From Pseudomonadota bacterium (GTDB taxonomy: Bacteria > Myxococcota_A > Polyangia > Polyangiales > Polyangiaceae): 64,000 bases of DNA. Shown here in pieces: positions 40,107-48,187 of the stretch (positions are counted from its first letter, which is position 1; each line of letters starts with the position of its first letter). The position numbers and the translations under genes were made by a program. The notes beneath the pieces are model-generated. The model saw only the letters and a list, made by a program, of their open reading frames with translations, was not told where the DNA came from and did not search any database. The DNA is taken from the NCBI GenBank assembly GCA_023423895.1, contig JAFAER010000021.1, positions 1-64,000 on the forward strand. The letters run 5' to 3'.

Positions 40107-41537
40107 ATGTTGAAGGATCGCTACCCGCTCTATGTCGCCAATCGACCGGTCACCGGGACCGAAGAGATGCCCGTCGTCGACAAGTTCTCCGGGTTCCCGG
40201 TCGCGAAGGTCCCGTACGCCGATCGACGGATGATCGAGGAGGCGATCGCGGCGGCTCATGCGGCGCGCGCCCCGATGCGAAAGCTCTCGCCTCACGTGCG
40301 GAAGGGCGTGCTCGAGCACTGCGTCCGTCGGTTCCGCGAACGGGCCGACGAGCTCGCGCTCGCGCTCTGCGTCGAGGCCGGCAAGCCGATCCGCGATGCA
40401 CGCGGCGAGGTGACACGGCTCATCGACACGTTCCAGGTCGCGGCAGAAGAGGCGGTTCGCATCGACGGCGAGGCGCTCACGCTCGCGATCTCGCAGCGGG
40501 CTGCCGGATATCGCGGGTTCACGCAGCGTGTCCCGATCGGCGCGTGTTCGTTCATCACGCCGTTCAACTTCCCGCTGAACCTCGTCGCTCACAAGGTGGC
40601 TCCGGCGATCGCGGCCGGCTGTCCGTTCGTCCTCAAGCCGTCCGAGCGAACGCCGATCGGCGCGCTCGTCATCGGCGAGGTCCTCGCGGAGACCGATCTG
40701 CCTCGCGGCGCGTTCTCGATCGTCAACTGCCGGATCGACGACGTCGCGCCGTTCGTCGAAGACCCGCGCCTTGCGCTCCTCTCCTTCACGGGGTCATCGA
40801 AGGTGGGCTGGGATCTCCGAGCGCGCGCCGGGCGCAAGAAGGTGGTGCTCGAGCTCGGCGGCAACGCCGCGTGCATCGTCGACCAGGACCAGGAAGCGAA
40901 GCTCGACGCGATCGCCGACCGGCTCGTGTTCGGCGCGTATTACCAGTCCGGGCAGTCCTGCATCTCGGTCCAGCGGATCCTCGTCCACGAGCGCCTCTAC
41001 GGTCCGCTGAAGGAGCGACTCGTCGCTCGCGTCAGCGCCCTGCGCTCGGGCGACCCGGAAGAGGAAGAGACGTTCCTCGGGCCGATGATCGACGAGGCCG
41101 CTGCCGCTCGACTCGAGGAGTGGATCGCGCAGGCCGTCCGCCGGGGCGCCCGCGTCCTCACCGGCGGTAAGCGACAGGGGGCGATGCTCGACGCCACGCT
41201 CGTCGAAGACGTGCCGCGCGACGAGCCGCTGCACGCCGAGGAGGCGTTCGGTCCCGTAGCGCTCCTCGAAGCGTTCTCCGATTTCGACGACGCGCTCCGG
41301 CGCGTGAACGACAGCGAATACGGCCTCCAGGCGGGCGTCTTCACCGACAGCCTCCCGCACACGCTGGCCGCGTGGGACGAGCTCGAGGTCGGCGGCGTCG
41401 TCATCGGCGACGTCCCGAGCTTCCGTGTCGACAACATGCCGTACGGCGGCGTGAAGGGCTCCGGCGTCGGACGCGAGGGCGTGCGCTACGCGATCCAGGA
41501 CATGACCGAAGAGCGCTTGCTCGTCCTCCGCGGCTGA
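40107..41537 (+). CDS. NAD(P)-dependent aldehyde dehydrogenase
   Basis: 476 residues with GAGAGG ribosome site. ALDH superfamily: oxyanion Asn in ITPFNFPLNLVAHK, cofactor loop LSFTGSSKVGWDLRARAG, general base E249 in VLELGGNAACIV, nucleophile C285 in YQSGQSCISVQR, and EEAFGPVA near the end. Sequence is closest by eye to lactaldehyde/glyceraldehyde-3-phosphate (non-phosphorylating) types. It lies 40 nt after the acetolactate-synthase-like gene, so the pair may process a short aldehyde and a 2-oxo acid in one catabolic route; the substrate is not known. Confidence 0.94.
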   Translation: MLKDRYPLYVANRPVTGTEEMPVVDKFSGFPVAKVPYADRRMIEEAIAAAHAARAPMRKLSPHVRKGVLEHCVRRFRERADELALALCVEAGKPIRDARGEVTRLIDTFQVAAEEAVRIDGEALTLAISQRAAGYRGFTQRVPIGACSFITPFNFPLNLVAHKVAPAIAAGCPFVLKPSERTPIGALVIGEVLAETDLPRGAFSIVNCRIDDVAPFVEDPRLALLSFTGSSKVGWDLRARAGRKKVVLELGGNAACIVDQDQEAKLDAIADRLVFGAYYQSGQSCISVQRILVHERLYGPLKERLVARVSALRSGDPEEEETFLGPMIDEAAAARLEEWIAQAVRRGARVLTGGKRQGAMLDATLVEDVPRDEPLHAEEAFGPVALLEAFSDFDDALRRVNDSEYGLQAGVFTDSLPHTLAAWDELEVGGVVIGDVPSFRVDNMPYGGVKGSGVGREGVRYAIQDMTEERLLVLRG

Positions 41538-41663
41538 TCGCCTAACGCAAGAGCTTCGTCGGACCTATCTGCGGCGGCTTGTCACCGGTTGCGCGCGAAC
41601 CGCGGCGAACATCATCGTCGCGGTCGCTCTGCCGCAGGGATCGTCGTAGTAGTTGGGTTTCGC

Positions 41664-42686
41664 ATGCCCGAACCGCTCGACTTCGAGGCCCTCTTCACGA
41701 TCGCGCCGAACCCGTACATGGTGCTCGACCACGAGCTTCGGTACGTCGCGGCCAACGACGCGTACCTCGCCGTGATCGCGATCAACCGCGAAGAGCTCAT
41801 CGGGCGCCGGCTCTTCGATCTCTTCCCGAACGACCCGAACGATCCGAACAACGTTTCGGCGCAGATGCTTCGCCGGTCGCTCGAGCGCGTGCTCTCGACG
41901 GGCCAGCGGGATCACATCGCGTACATCCCGTACCGTGTTCCGACGAACGTCGGCGGCAAGATCGAAGAGCAGCTCCGCTACTGGAGCGCGACGCACTGTC
42001 CGCTTCTCGACGCGAAAGGCAAGGTGCGCTTCATCATGCAGCACACCGTCGACGTCACCGAGCTGCGACAGCGCGAGCTCACGGAGGAGGACGGCGCGAC
42101 GCTACGCCAGGAAGCCGGGGTCCTCTCGCGTGCGCGCGCGGTGCAGGAGGAGAACGCGCGGCTCGACGCCGAGCGGGAGCACCTCCGGGTGTTGTTCGAG
42201 CAGGCGCCTGGCTTCATGCGCTTCCTCGAAGGCGAGCGCCATGTCTTCCGCCTCGCCAACGCCGCGTACCTGCGGCTCATCAACAAGAAGGACATCCTCG
42301 GCAAGACCGTGAGCGAGGCGCTCCCCGAGGTGGTCGGTCAGGGCTTCCAGGCCTTGCTCGATCGCGTCTTCCGCACCGGAGAGCCCTTCATCGGCGAGGG
42401 CATGCAGATCTTCTTGCAGCGAAACGAGGGGACCGCCCCCGAAGAGGTCTTCGTCGACTTCATCTATCAGCCCGTGATCGGCGCCGACGGCACCGCGCGC
42501 GGGATCTTCGTCCAGGGCCACGACGTCACGATGCGCAAGCGCGCCGAGCGCGAGTCGGAAGAAGCGCGGCGCGCGGCGGAGGCCTTCGCCGAGGAGCTGA
42601 AGCGACAGAGCGCCGATGTGCTCGTCGCGCTCGAGGGGGCGAAGAAGCGAATCGCGGAGCTCGAGGCTCAGCTTGGGAAGGCCTGA
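41664..42686 (+). CDS. Protein with two PAS domains and no output domain
   Basis: 340 residues. First PAS ~8-135 (FTIAPNPYMVLDHELRYVAA, NREELIGRRLFDLFPND, ending FIMQHTVDVTEL). A coiled coil at ~140-180 (VQEENARLDAEREHLRVLFE), a second PAS ~175-305 (APGFMRFLEGERHVFRLANA, ILGKTVSEALPEVVGQGF, VQGHDVTMRKRAE), and a final coiled coil (AEELKRQSADVLVALEGAKK). No kinase, GGDEF or HTH follows, so it would signal by heterodimerising or by binding a separate kinase. The second PAS resembles those of PAS-containing histidine kinases. It is followed 16 nt later by a small gene that may be its partner. Confidence 0.88.
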   Translation: MPEPLDFEALFTIAPNPYMVLDHELRYVAANDAYLAVIAINREELIGRRLFDLFPNDPNDPNNVSAQMLRRSLERVLSTGQRDHIAYIPYRVPTNVGGKIEEQLRYWSATHCPLLDAKGKVRFIMQHTVDVTELRQRELTEEDGATLRQEAGVLSRARAVQEENARLDAEREHLRVLFEQAPGFMRFLEGERHVFRLANAAYLRLINKKDILGKTVSEALPEVVGQGFQALLDRVFRTGEPFIGEGMQIFLQRNEGTAPEEVFVDFIYQPVIGADGTARGIFVQGHDVTMRKRAERESEEARRAAEAFAEELKRQSADVLVALEGAKKRIAELEAQLGKA

Positions 42687-42702
42687 ACCAACTCTCGCAG
42701 CC

Positions 42703-42936
42703 ATGTCCGAGCTCCACGCCCTCGTCGTCGAGAAGCTCACTCGCGTGTTCGGCACGAGTCGCGCCAGCGCTCTGCTCTCGCAGGTGCTGGCGGAGCTCGA
42801 GCTGGCGGCCGTCGTCACACCCGACGACCTCAGGCGCGTCGGTGAAGCGCTCCAGCGGCGCGGCGGCTTCGAGGCTGCCGCAGGCGCGATGTTCGTCGTG
42901 CAGGCGACGATGCGCTCCCTCGGCACGAAGGTCTGA
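42703..42936 (+). CDS. Small helical protein following the PAS-PAS gene
   Basis: 77 residues, ATG 16 nt after the PAS stop. Predicted all-helical (MSELHALVVEKLTRVFGTSR, ASALLSQVLAELELAAVVTP, GGFEAAAGAMFVVQATMRS). Third positions are GC-rich as in neighbouring genes, which supports coding. No known motif. The context suggests a partner or modulator of the PAS protein. Confidence 0.72.
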   Translation: MSELHALVVEKLTRVFGTSRASALLSQVLAELELAAVVTPDDLRRVGEALQRRGGFEAAAGAMFVVQATMRSLGTKV

Positions 42937-42941
42937 CGTGC

Positions 42942-43484
42942 TCAGCGCGCACGTGCACGTGCGAGCGCGCTCGGCTTCGGGCGCGCGTCGCCGCGTCGCC
43001 GGCGGAGCCACTCGAAGCAGTCGTGGCGCACGAGTGCGCCTTGCACCTCGACGCGGATGATCCGCGTGAGCTCCGCGTCGTCCGCGCCTGCGCGAGCGGC
43101 GTCGATCAGACGGTGGACCGCCGGTGATGCCGGCGCGTTCGTCCTGCGCGCGATGGCGGCCAGCAGCTCGAGATCTTCGGATCGGTAGCGCGCCCTCGTT
43201 CGAGCCATGACCGAAGGCTCGCGGACGCCCGTGTCCGTCGGCTCGACACGCTCTGTCGTGGTCGTGTGCGACGTATTCGCGCTCGGAGCGTGGACGGGAC
43301 GCGGCGACGCGGATCGATCGGCGGTCGCCGCTCGCTCGACGACCACGGCAGATCCCGCGCCGTCTGCACCCGTGTCGCCGCCGCCGAGCTGTGCGAGCAT
43401 CCCGATGCCCGCGACGATCGGGGCGAGGATGATCGCGGCCCGCGCCACGCGTGCACGTCTCGATCCCTCGTTGCGTTTCATCAT
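42942..43484 (-). CDS. Membrane-anchored protein coupled to the clostripain-like gene
   Basis: 180 residues from the ATG ending at 43484, overlapping the clostripain stop (ATGA). A single N-terminal TM helix (ARAAIILAPIVAGIGMLAQL) acts as a signal anchor. The next ~75 residues are Thr/Ser/Pro-rich and probably disordered, and the C-terminal ~75 are helical and basic (EDLELLAAIARRTN, HRLIDAARAGADDAELTRII). Nothing matches a known family. The overlap suggests expression with the protease-like lipoprotein. It ends 5 nt from the convergent small gene. Confidence 0.78.
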   Translation of the reverse strand: MMKRNEGSRRARVARAAIILAPIVAGIGMLAQLGGGDTGADGAGSAVVVERAATADRSASPRPVHAPSANTSHTTTTERVEPTDTGVREPSVMARTRARYRSEDLELLAAIARRTNAPASPAVHRLIDAARAGADDAELTRIIRVEVQGALVRHDCFEWLRRRRGDARPKPSALARARAR

Positions 43485-45463
43485 CGACGGCCCTGGATGA
43501 CCGGCACGACGTGCTCGATGGCCGCGGTGTTGCCCCAGACGTCGTCGGCTTCGAGCCGGAGCGCGTAGTCGCCCGCAGGGACCGGCTTCGCCGCGATCGC
43601 GAGGCCCTCGGCATCGAGCACGATCGGCGTGCCCGGTCGGAGCTCGCCGGCGCCCTCTGCGGGCGTCGCGACGAGGGCAGGGGCAAACGTCGCGTCCGGA
43701 TCGTCGGCGACGATCTCGGCCATCGTCAGCGCGGCCGTCTGGCCCGTCGGCGTGACGAGCATCACCACCTCGGCCGTGTCGTCGGTCTCCGTGCAGAGGA
43801 GACCCGCGTCCATCTCTTCGCCACCGAACGTCAGCTTGCCGAGGACGGCGACGACCGGCGGTCGGACGTGCCCCGTCGCGTCACGTCCGGTCATCATCCA
43901 GGGGACGGCAGTCGCGAGCTGGCCCCGTACGGCCATCGCCTTGCCATCCCAGATCATCGATCCCGGCTCGTCGGCTCGCATTGCGCTCGCCGCCACGAGC
44001 CCGAACCGGATCGTCGTCGTCGGGTCGGCGCTGTCGGTGCCGAGCAGCGAGAGGCGCGCGATACCGATGTCGCGATCCGCACTGAGCACGCTCAGCATCG
44101 TCTTGCCGGTCGCATCCGTTCCGATGATCTCGCTCGTGATCGTCGGCGGAGTCGTATCGCGGCTGCTGAAGACGTTCTCGAGGACCGCGTTCCACCGGCT
44201 CGCCTTCGACCAGTCTCCGGCCAGCTCTGCGTATGCGCCGAACCAGGCCGTCGACAGCTCTCTCGGGACCGGGAAGGCGACGTGGAACCCGAGCTGTCCG
44301 TCGCGGAGCGTGCCCGAGGCGATCCCGAGCGTCATCTCCGAGAGGCTTCGCCGCACGTCGGCGGCCGCGTTCGCGACCGGGCCGAGCGAGGAATCGACAG
44401 ACATCGCGCCGAGGAACTGTCCGTAGTCGCGGTAGCGGGGGTCGCTCACGCCGTCCGCGAGCGTCGCGTGATACGCAGGCAGCGCGAAGTATGCATCGGA
44501 GGCGATGCGCGCTGCTGCGCCCGGTGCGTTCACCACGGCGTCTGCGAACGCCGAGGTCGCGCTCGCGAACGCCTCGAGCTTTGCGGTGTCGAGCGCGATG
44601 TGCGAACGGAGGAGGACGTCGTCGGCGCTCGCCGACGAATGGAGAAGGTCCCATGCCTTCACCTCGTGCCGCGCCAGGTCCTGTGCCGAAGCGCTGGCGT
44701 TCTGCGCGAGGTAGGTGAGCGTGTCGGCGTAGTTGAGGCCGCTCCCGTAGTCGATCTCGGCGTTCGCGATGTACACCTTCGTGAGGTCTTTCATCGCGTA
44801 CGCGACCTCTGCGCCGCCCATGAGGCACGTGTCGAAAGCCAGCAGCTCGAGCGGGCGATTTCCGCCGAGCCCTGCACCGTCGAGGCCCGCGCGCACGGCG
44901 CTGGCGATCGTCGGAACGTCCATCCCGTCGGGGAGCGGCCGGGTGCCGTCCTGCATGTCGCTCCCGTAACCGCCATCCCACGAGCCGCCGTGGTCCCACA
45001 GCACGAGACCGTAACGATCGGCAGGGTAGTCGCGGAACGCACGCGTGATCGCGGCGGTCAGCGTCGCGCCGTCATCGAGATCTTGCTCGGGCTCCGTCCG
45101 AAGGAGCTCGGGCTCGAGTCCGCCGCCGCGAATGCGGTACCACTCCGAACCGGTCGCGTAGATCTTGTTGCCGTCGGCGTCCTCGGCGCTCGCGTTCCAG
45201 TCGGCGAGCACGATGACGTTCACGCGCTCACCGAGCTCGGCCTTGCTCATCTTCTCGATGTCGTTCGCGAGGCTGGGCGACAGGTTGTGGTCGCCGTGCC
45301 CGTAGACGAAGACCGTCCACGTGGGGGCGCTCTCGTCGTCCTTGCCGACGACCTCCGGGTCGAGCGAGCCGCTCCCCGGGTTCAACTGGATCGTGCAGCC
45401 GGAGACGGCGGTGACGAGGCCGAGGAGGGAAGTGGAGGCGAGACGTCGGACCGAAATGGGCAT
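43481..45463 (-). CDS. Clostripain-family (C11) cysteine protease lipoprotein
   Basis: 660 residues from the ATG ending at 45463. Lipobox AVSGC. The first half is a clan CD clostripain-like domain: WTVFVYGHGDHNLSPSLAND, VNVIVLADWN, YGLVLWDHGGSW with catalytic H158, and LLAFDTCLMGGAEVAYAM with catalytic C213, followed by IANAEIDYGSGLNY. C11 enzymes usually cleave after Arg/Lys. The second half (~430-660) is beta-rich (PPTITSEIIGTDATGKT, DYALRLEADDVWGNTAAIE) and may be a substrate- or surface-binding region. Surface or periplasmic protease, possibly for predation or processing of surface proteins; the target is unknown. Its stop overlaps the next gene. Confidence 0.92.
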   Translation of the reverse strand: MPISVRRLASTSLLGLVTAVSGCTIQLNPGSGSLDPEVVGKDDESAPTWTVFVYGHGDHNLSPSLANDIEKMSKAELGERVNVIVLADWNASAEDADGNKIYATGSEWYRIRGGGLEPELLRTEPEQDLDDGATLTAAITRAFRDYPADRYGLVLWDHGGSWDGGYGSDMQDGTRPLPDGMDVPTIASAVRAGLDGAGLGGNRPLELLAFDTCLMGGAEVAYAMKDLTKVYIANAEIDYGSGLNYADTLTYLAQNASASAQDLARHEVKAWDLLHSSASADDVLLRSHIALDTAKLEAFASATSAFADAVVNAPGAAARIASDAYFALPAYHATLADGVSDPRYRDYGQFLGAMSVDSSLGPVANAAADVRRSLSEMTLGIASGTLRDGQLGFHVAFPVPRELSTAWFGAYAELAGDWSKASRWNAVLENVFSSRDTTPPTITSEIIGTDATGKTMLSVLSADRDIGIARLSLLGTDSADPTTTIRFGLVAASAMRADEPGSMIWDGKAMAVRGQLATAVPWMMTGRDATGHVRPPVVAVLGKLTFGGEEMDAGLLCTETDDTAEVVMLVTPTGQTAALTMAEIVADDPDATFAPALVATPAEGAGELRPGTPIVLDAEGLAIAAKPVPAGDYALRLEADDVWGNTAAIEHVVPVIQGRR

Positions 45464-45907
45464 CGGCGGCCTCAACGGCCGCGCCCCGATCCTCCTTCAG
45501 TCTTCAGCGCTTCAGCGCTTCAATACACGTCAGCACGCTGCGTCTGGCGGCGAGGTCGGCTCAGGATTCGCTCGCGAGCGCGCCGAACGAGAAGGCAGCG
45601 AGAATGGCTCCCATGAGCTCGCCGACGATCTCGCGATCGTCGTGGGAGGAAGCCTGCGCCCCGGCCCCGTTGGGGTGGCGCCGGCTGGTCGGCCCCACGT
45701 CCGAGGCGTGGCGGCGGGCATAACGGCGTTTGGACTTCGTCGACATGATGCAGCATCGAGGAGCAACCGCCATGCCGCGGTGTGCCATGTCGTTTTCGCG
45801 CGCTTCGCCCGCGTTCGGGCCGAGCAGGCGTGACGTCACGCATCATCGTGTGATCGTCGTGCCGCCGGGCACGTCGAACGCTCGCGCTCACGGTGTCGTT
45901 CGGGCCG
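45464..45907. other. Intergenic region upstream of the clostripain gene
   Basis: 444 nt between the leftward cytochrome gene stop and the leftward clostripain start. Short frames on both strands lack ribosome sites and signal character. A short direct repeat (TTCAGCGC twice) lies at about 45502-45520 in the likely leader of the clostripain gene. Nothing else recognised. Confidence 0.45.
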
Positions 45908-46414
45908 TCAGTCGTTCTTCGCGCCCTGGGCGATCCAACGGCGGATCGTGTCCCGCTGCTCGAGCGGAAGCGTCTCGCCGTTCCTCGGCATCAACTGACC
46001 GCAGTCGTTGCCGGTGCACTGCGCATCGAGCACACACTGGCTGCCGTCCATCTTGCGGAGGAGGAAGCTCTCGCGCGGGTCACCCGCCTTCACGAACGAC
46101 ATCGTCGGCAGCTTGCTCGAGCGGACGTCGACGATCGCCTGATGGACCCGCGCCGGATCCGTTCCGCCGAGGAAGACCCCGTTCGTGCTGCCCGAGGCCG
46201 ACCCATGGCACGACGCGAAGGCGCAGCTCTGACTGAAAATCGGCATCACGTCCTTCGCGAACGTGACCTTCGGGTTCTGCGCGTCGAACGAAGCAGGCGG
46301 CGTGTAGTCCGAGCAGGTGTCTTCGTCGCCGGGGCAGCCGCCCAGCGGAACGGAGAACGCGATCATCGAGAGCAGCGTGCCGACGGCGACCGGGAGGTTC
46401 GAAGCGAAGCGCAT
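45908..46414 (-). CDS. Mono-heme c-type cytochrome lipoprotein with CX4CH motif
   Basis: 168 residues from the ATG ending at 46414 (the longer frame to 46525 has no signal). Lipobox PLGGC at 27. Cytochrome-like region: DVMPIFSQSCAFASCHG, where C64 and C69-H70 form a CX4CH heme-attachment site instead of CX2CH. Candidate distal Met residues are in LPTMSFV and GQLMPRNG. The C-terminus has LEQRDTIRRWIAQGAKND, a phrase typical of the planctomycete/myxobacterial cytochrome family. Probably a periplasmic electron carrier or binding protein anchored to a membrane. Same spacing class as sites in the 12049-15204 lipoprotein. Confidence 0.85.
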   Translation of the reverse strand: MRFASNLPVAVGTLLSMIAFSVPLGGCPGDEDTCSDYTPPASFDAQNPKVTFAKDVMPIFSQSCAFASCHGSASGSTNGVFLGGTDPARVHQAIVDVRSSKLPTMSFVKAGDPRESFLLRKMDGSQCVLDAQCTGNDCGQLMPRNGETLPLEQRDTIRRWIAQGAKND

Positions 46415-46543
46415 GGCGGCGCTGTTAGCATGGCTGGAGCATGGCGGGCCCGCATGCCCTTCGCCCGGTGACGCCGACACCTGCCCACTCGTACCGCATT
46501 TTCTTGCCCGGCCTGCGAGGCCCACGGTAGAACCGCGCTCGCT

Positions 46544-48187
46544 TCAGCTTGAGCTTGAGCTTGTTCCCGCGGCGCGCACACCAACGGTGTCCGCGCCGTG
46601 TGCGTTTCTGGGGCGCGAGGCCCCAGGCGCGCGGAACATCGCCGCCGCGAGCAGGCAGAGGGCCGGGGTGACGACCATGTGATAGCGGTCGTCGCCGAAG
46701 AAGACCGCGTGGGTCAGCGCCGTCGTCGCGATGAGGACGATGGGCAAGAGCAGCGCCGGCGTCACTGCCGGACGTCCCGGCAGCGAAAGGCACGGCAGGA
46801 CGGAGGCGACGAGGACGATCGGCCAGAACGTCGGCGTGTCCGCCGAGATGCCGAGATAGGCGGCGAGGACCACGAGCCCGAAGAGGATCGCCTGCGCCAT
46901 CCACGCGCGCCGTCGAGCGCCGGGAGCGTCTTCGGACGACGAAGCGTCGCTCCGACCGCGCCTCCGAGGAAGCGCGAGCGCGACGAACGCGAGCGGAGCG
47001 GCGACGACGAGCACGCGATGCATGGCGGTCAGCGCCGAGCGCCAGGCAACTCGCCGCGCCTCCGGCCAATCCGCGGGGCGCGCTTCGCGGAGGTATTCGA
47101 CGGCGAACGACTCGTGGTCGAACGTGTTCGCCAGCTTCGCCGGCACGAGGCCGAGCCACCGTCCCGGCGTCTGTCGGATGTTCGCGAGGCCGTATTCGAG
47201 CCAGCATCGATCCTGCTGCACCTGACCGGTGACCTCCCGGCATCCGTCGGTCGAGCGCAACGTCTCGAAGCGACCCGTCGCCCGCGGGAACGAGCCGATC
47301 GCGAGGTTCCAGCCCGCGTTCGTGCTGACGAGCGCGCATCCGTCCATCACGCGACAATTCCGCGCCGTCCACGGCAAGACGGGAACGAGCGCGAAGACGC
47401 ACGCCACGATCGCCGCCTGGATGCGTGGCGTCCACCGCCCGAGGAACGAGCCCTCCCCGGACGGCGGAAGTGCGAGCGCGAGGAACGGCGCGCAGAGGAG
47501 CGCCTGTGGTCGGACGAGCGCGCCGATCCCGAGGACGAGCGCGCCGGCAATGACCCCGCGCAGGCGAAGGAGCCACGTCCCGCCGGTCCACACGCGCGAG
47601 CCGCGCACGGCCACCAAGAACGCGGTCATGACGGTGAGCGCCGAGAGCAGCTCTCCCATCACGAGCGCGCCGTAGAGCACGAGCCCGGGATGCAGCGCCG
47701 TCAGCGCACCCGCGATGCGTGCGCGCCGCTCGCTGATTCCTTCGCGTCCGAGCAGGTACACGACGACGGGGACGAGCGCGCCGGTGAGACCGTTCGCGAG
47801 ATGCGCGACCCAGCCATGGGCGCCGAACACCCAGTAGAAGAAGCCGAGATACGCGCTGTAGCCGACGGGGTAGTGGCACCACGGATGCCACTCGACACGG
47901 CCGGCGACGACGCGGTCGTCGGAGTAGCCGTGACCTTCGGCGATGCGGCGCGCACCGAAGTCGTAATAGTGGCCGTCCCAGACGGGCTCGCCCGCGAGCA
48001 TGCGCGCGACGAGGAAGCGGATCGCGAAGGCCACCGCGAACAACCCGACGGCGAAGAGCAGCGGCCCGAGGTCCCGGGTGGCGCCGATGCTCGCGGTCGC
48101 CCCATCTTCACCGCTCCCGCTCCGGGACGACCGCGCGTTCGCCGGAGGGGCGACCGGCGTCGTGCTCGGGTCGGCCCGTGCGGTCAC
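46544..48187 (-). CDS. GT-C family (ArnT/PMT-like) integral membrane glycosyltransferase
   Basis: 547 residues from a GTG at 48187 overlapping the upstream stop (GTGA). About ten to twelve TM helices. Early part: LLFAVGLFAVAFAIRFLVAR then GEPVWDGHYYDFGARRIAEG, with the acidic loop residue expected of a GT-C active site, and GYSDDRVV. Later segments include LVMGELLSALTVMTAFLVAV, VLGIGALVRPQALLCAPFL and NCRVMDGCALVSTNAGWNLA. Uses a lipid-linked sugar to glycosylate a lipid or protein on the periplasmic side. It ends in a run of five Ser encoded by an AGCTTG repeat. Last gene of the response regulator / ParA-J-HTH operon. Confidence 0.92.
   Translation of the reverse strand: MTARADPSTTPVAPPANARSSRSGSGEDGATASIGATRDLGPLLFAVGLFAVAFAIRFLVARMLAGEPVWDGHYYDFGARRIAEGHGYSDDRVVAGRVEWHPWCHYPVGYSAYLGFFYWVFGAHGWVAHLANGLTGALVPVVVYLLGREGISERRARIAGALTALHPGLVLYGALVMGELLSALTVMTAFLVAVRGSRVWTGGTWLLRLRGVIAGALVLGIGALVRPQALLCAPFLALALPPSGEGSFLGRWTPRIQAAIVACVFALVPVLPWTARNCRVMDGCALVSTNAGWNLAIGSFPRATGRFETLRSTDGCREVTGQVQQDRCWLEYGLANIRQTPGRWLGLVPAKLANTFDHESFAVEYLREARPADWPEARRVAWRSALTAMHRVLVVAAPLAFVALALPRRRGRSDASSSEDAPGARRRAWMAQAILFGLVVLAAYLGISADTPTFWPIVLVASVLPCLSLPGRPAVTPALLLPIVLIATTALTHAVFFGDDRYHMVVTPALCLLAAAMFRAPGASRPRNAHGADTVGVRAAGTSSSSS

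Noticed and set aside
45520..45891. Short frames on both strands between the clostripain and cytochrome genes
   Set aside because: No ribosome site, no signal or domain features, and overlapping frames on both strands of similar quality.
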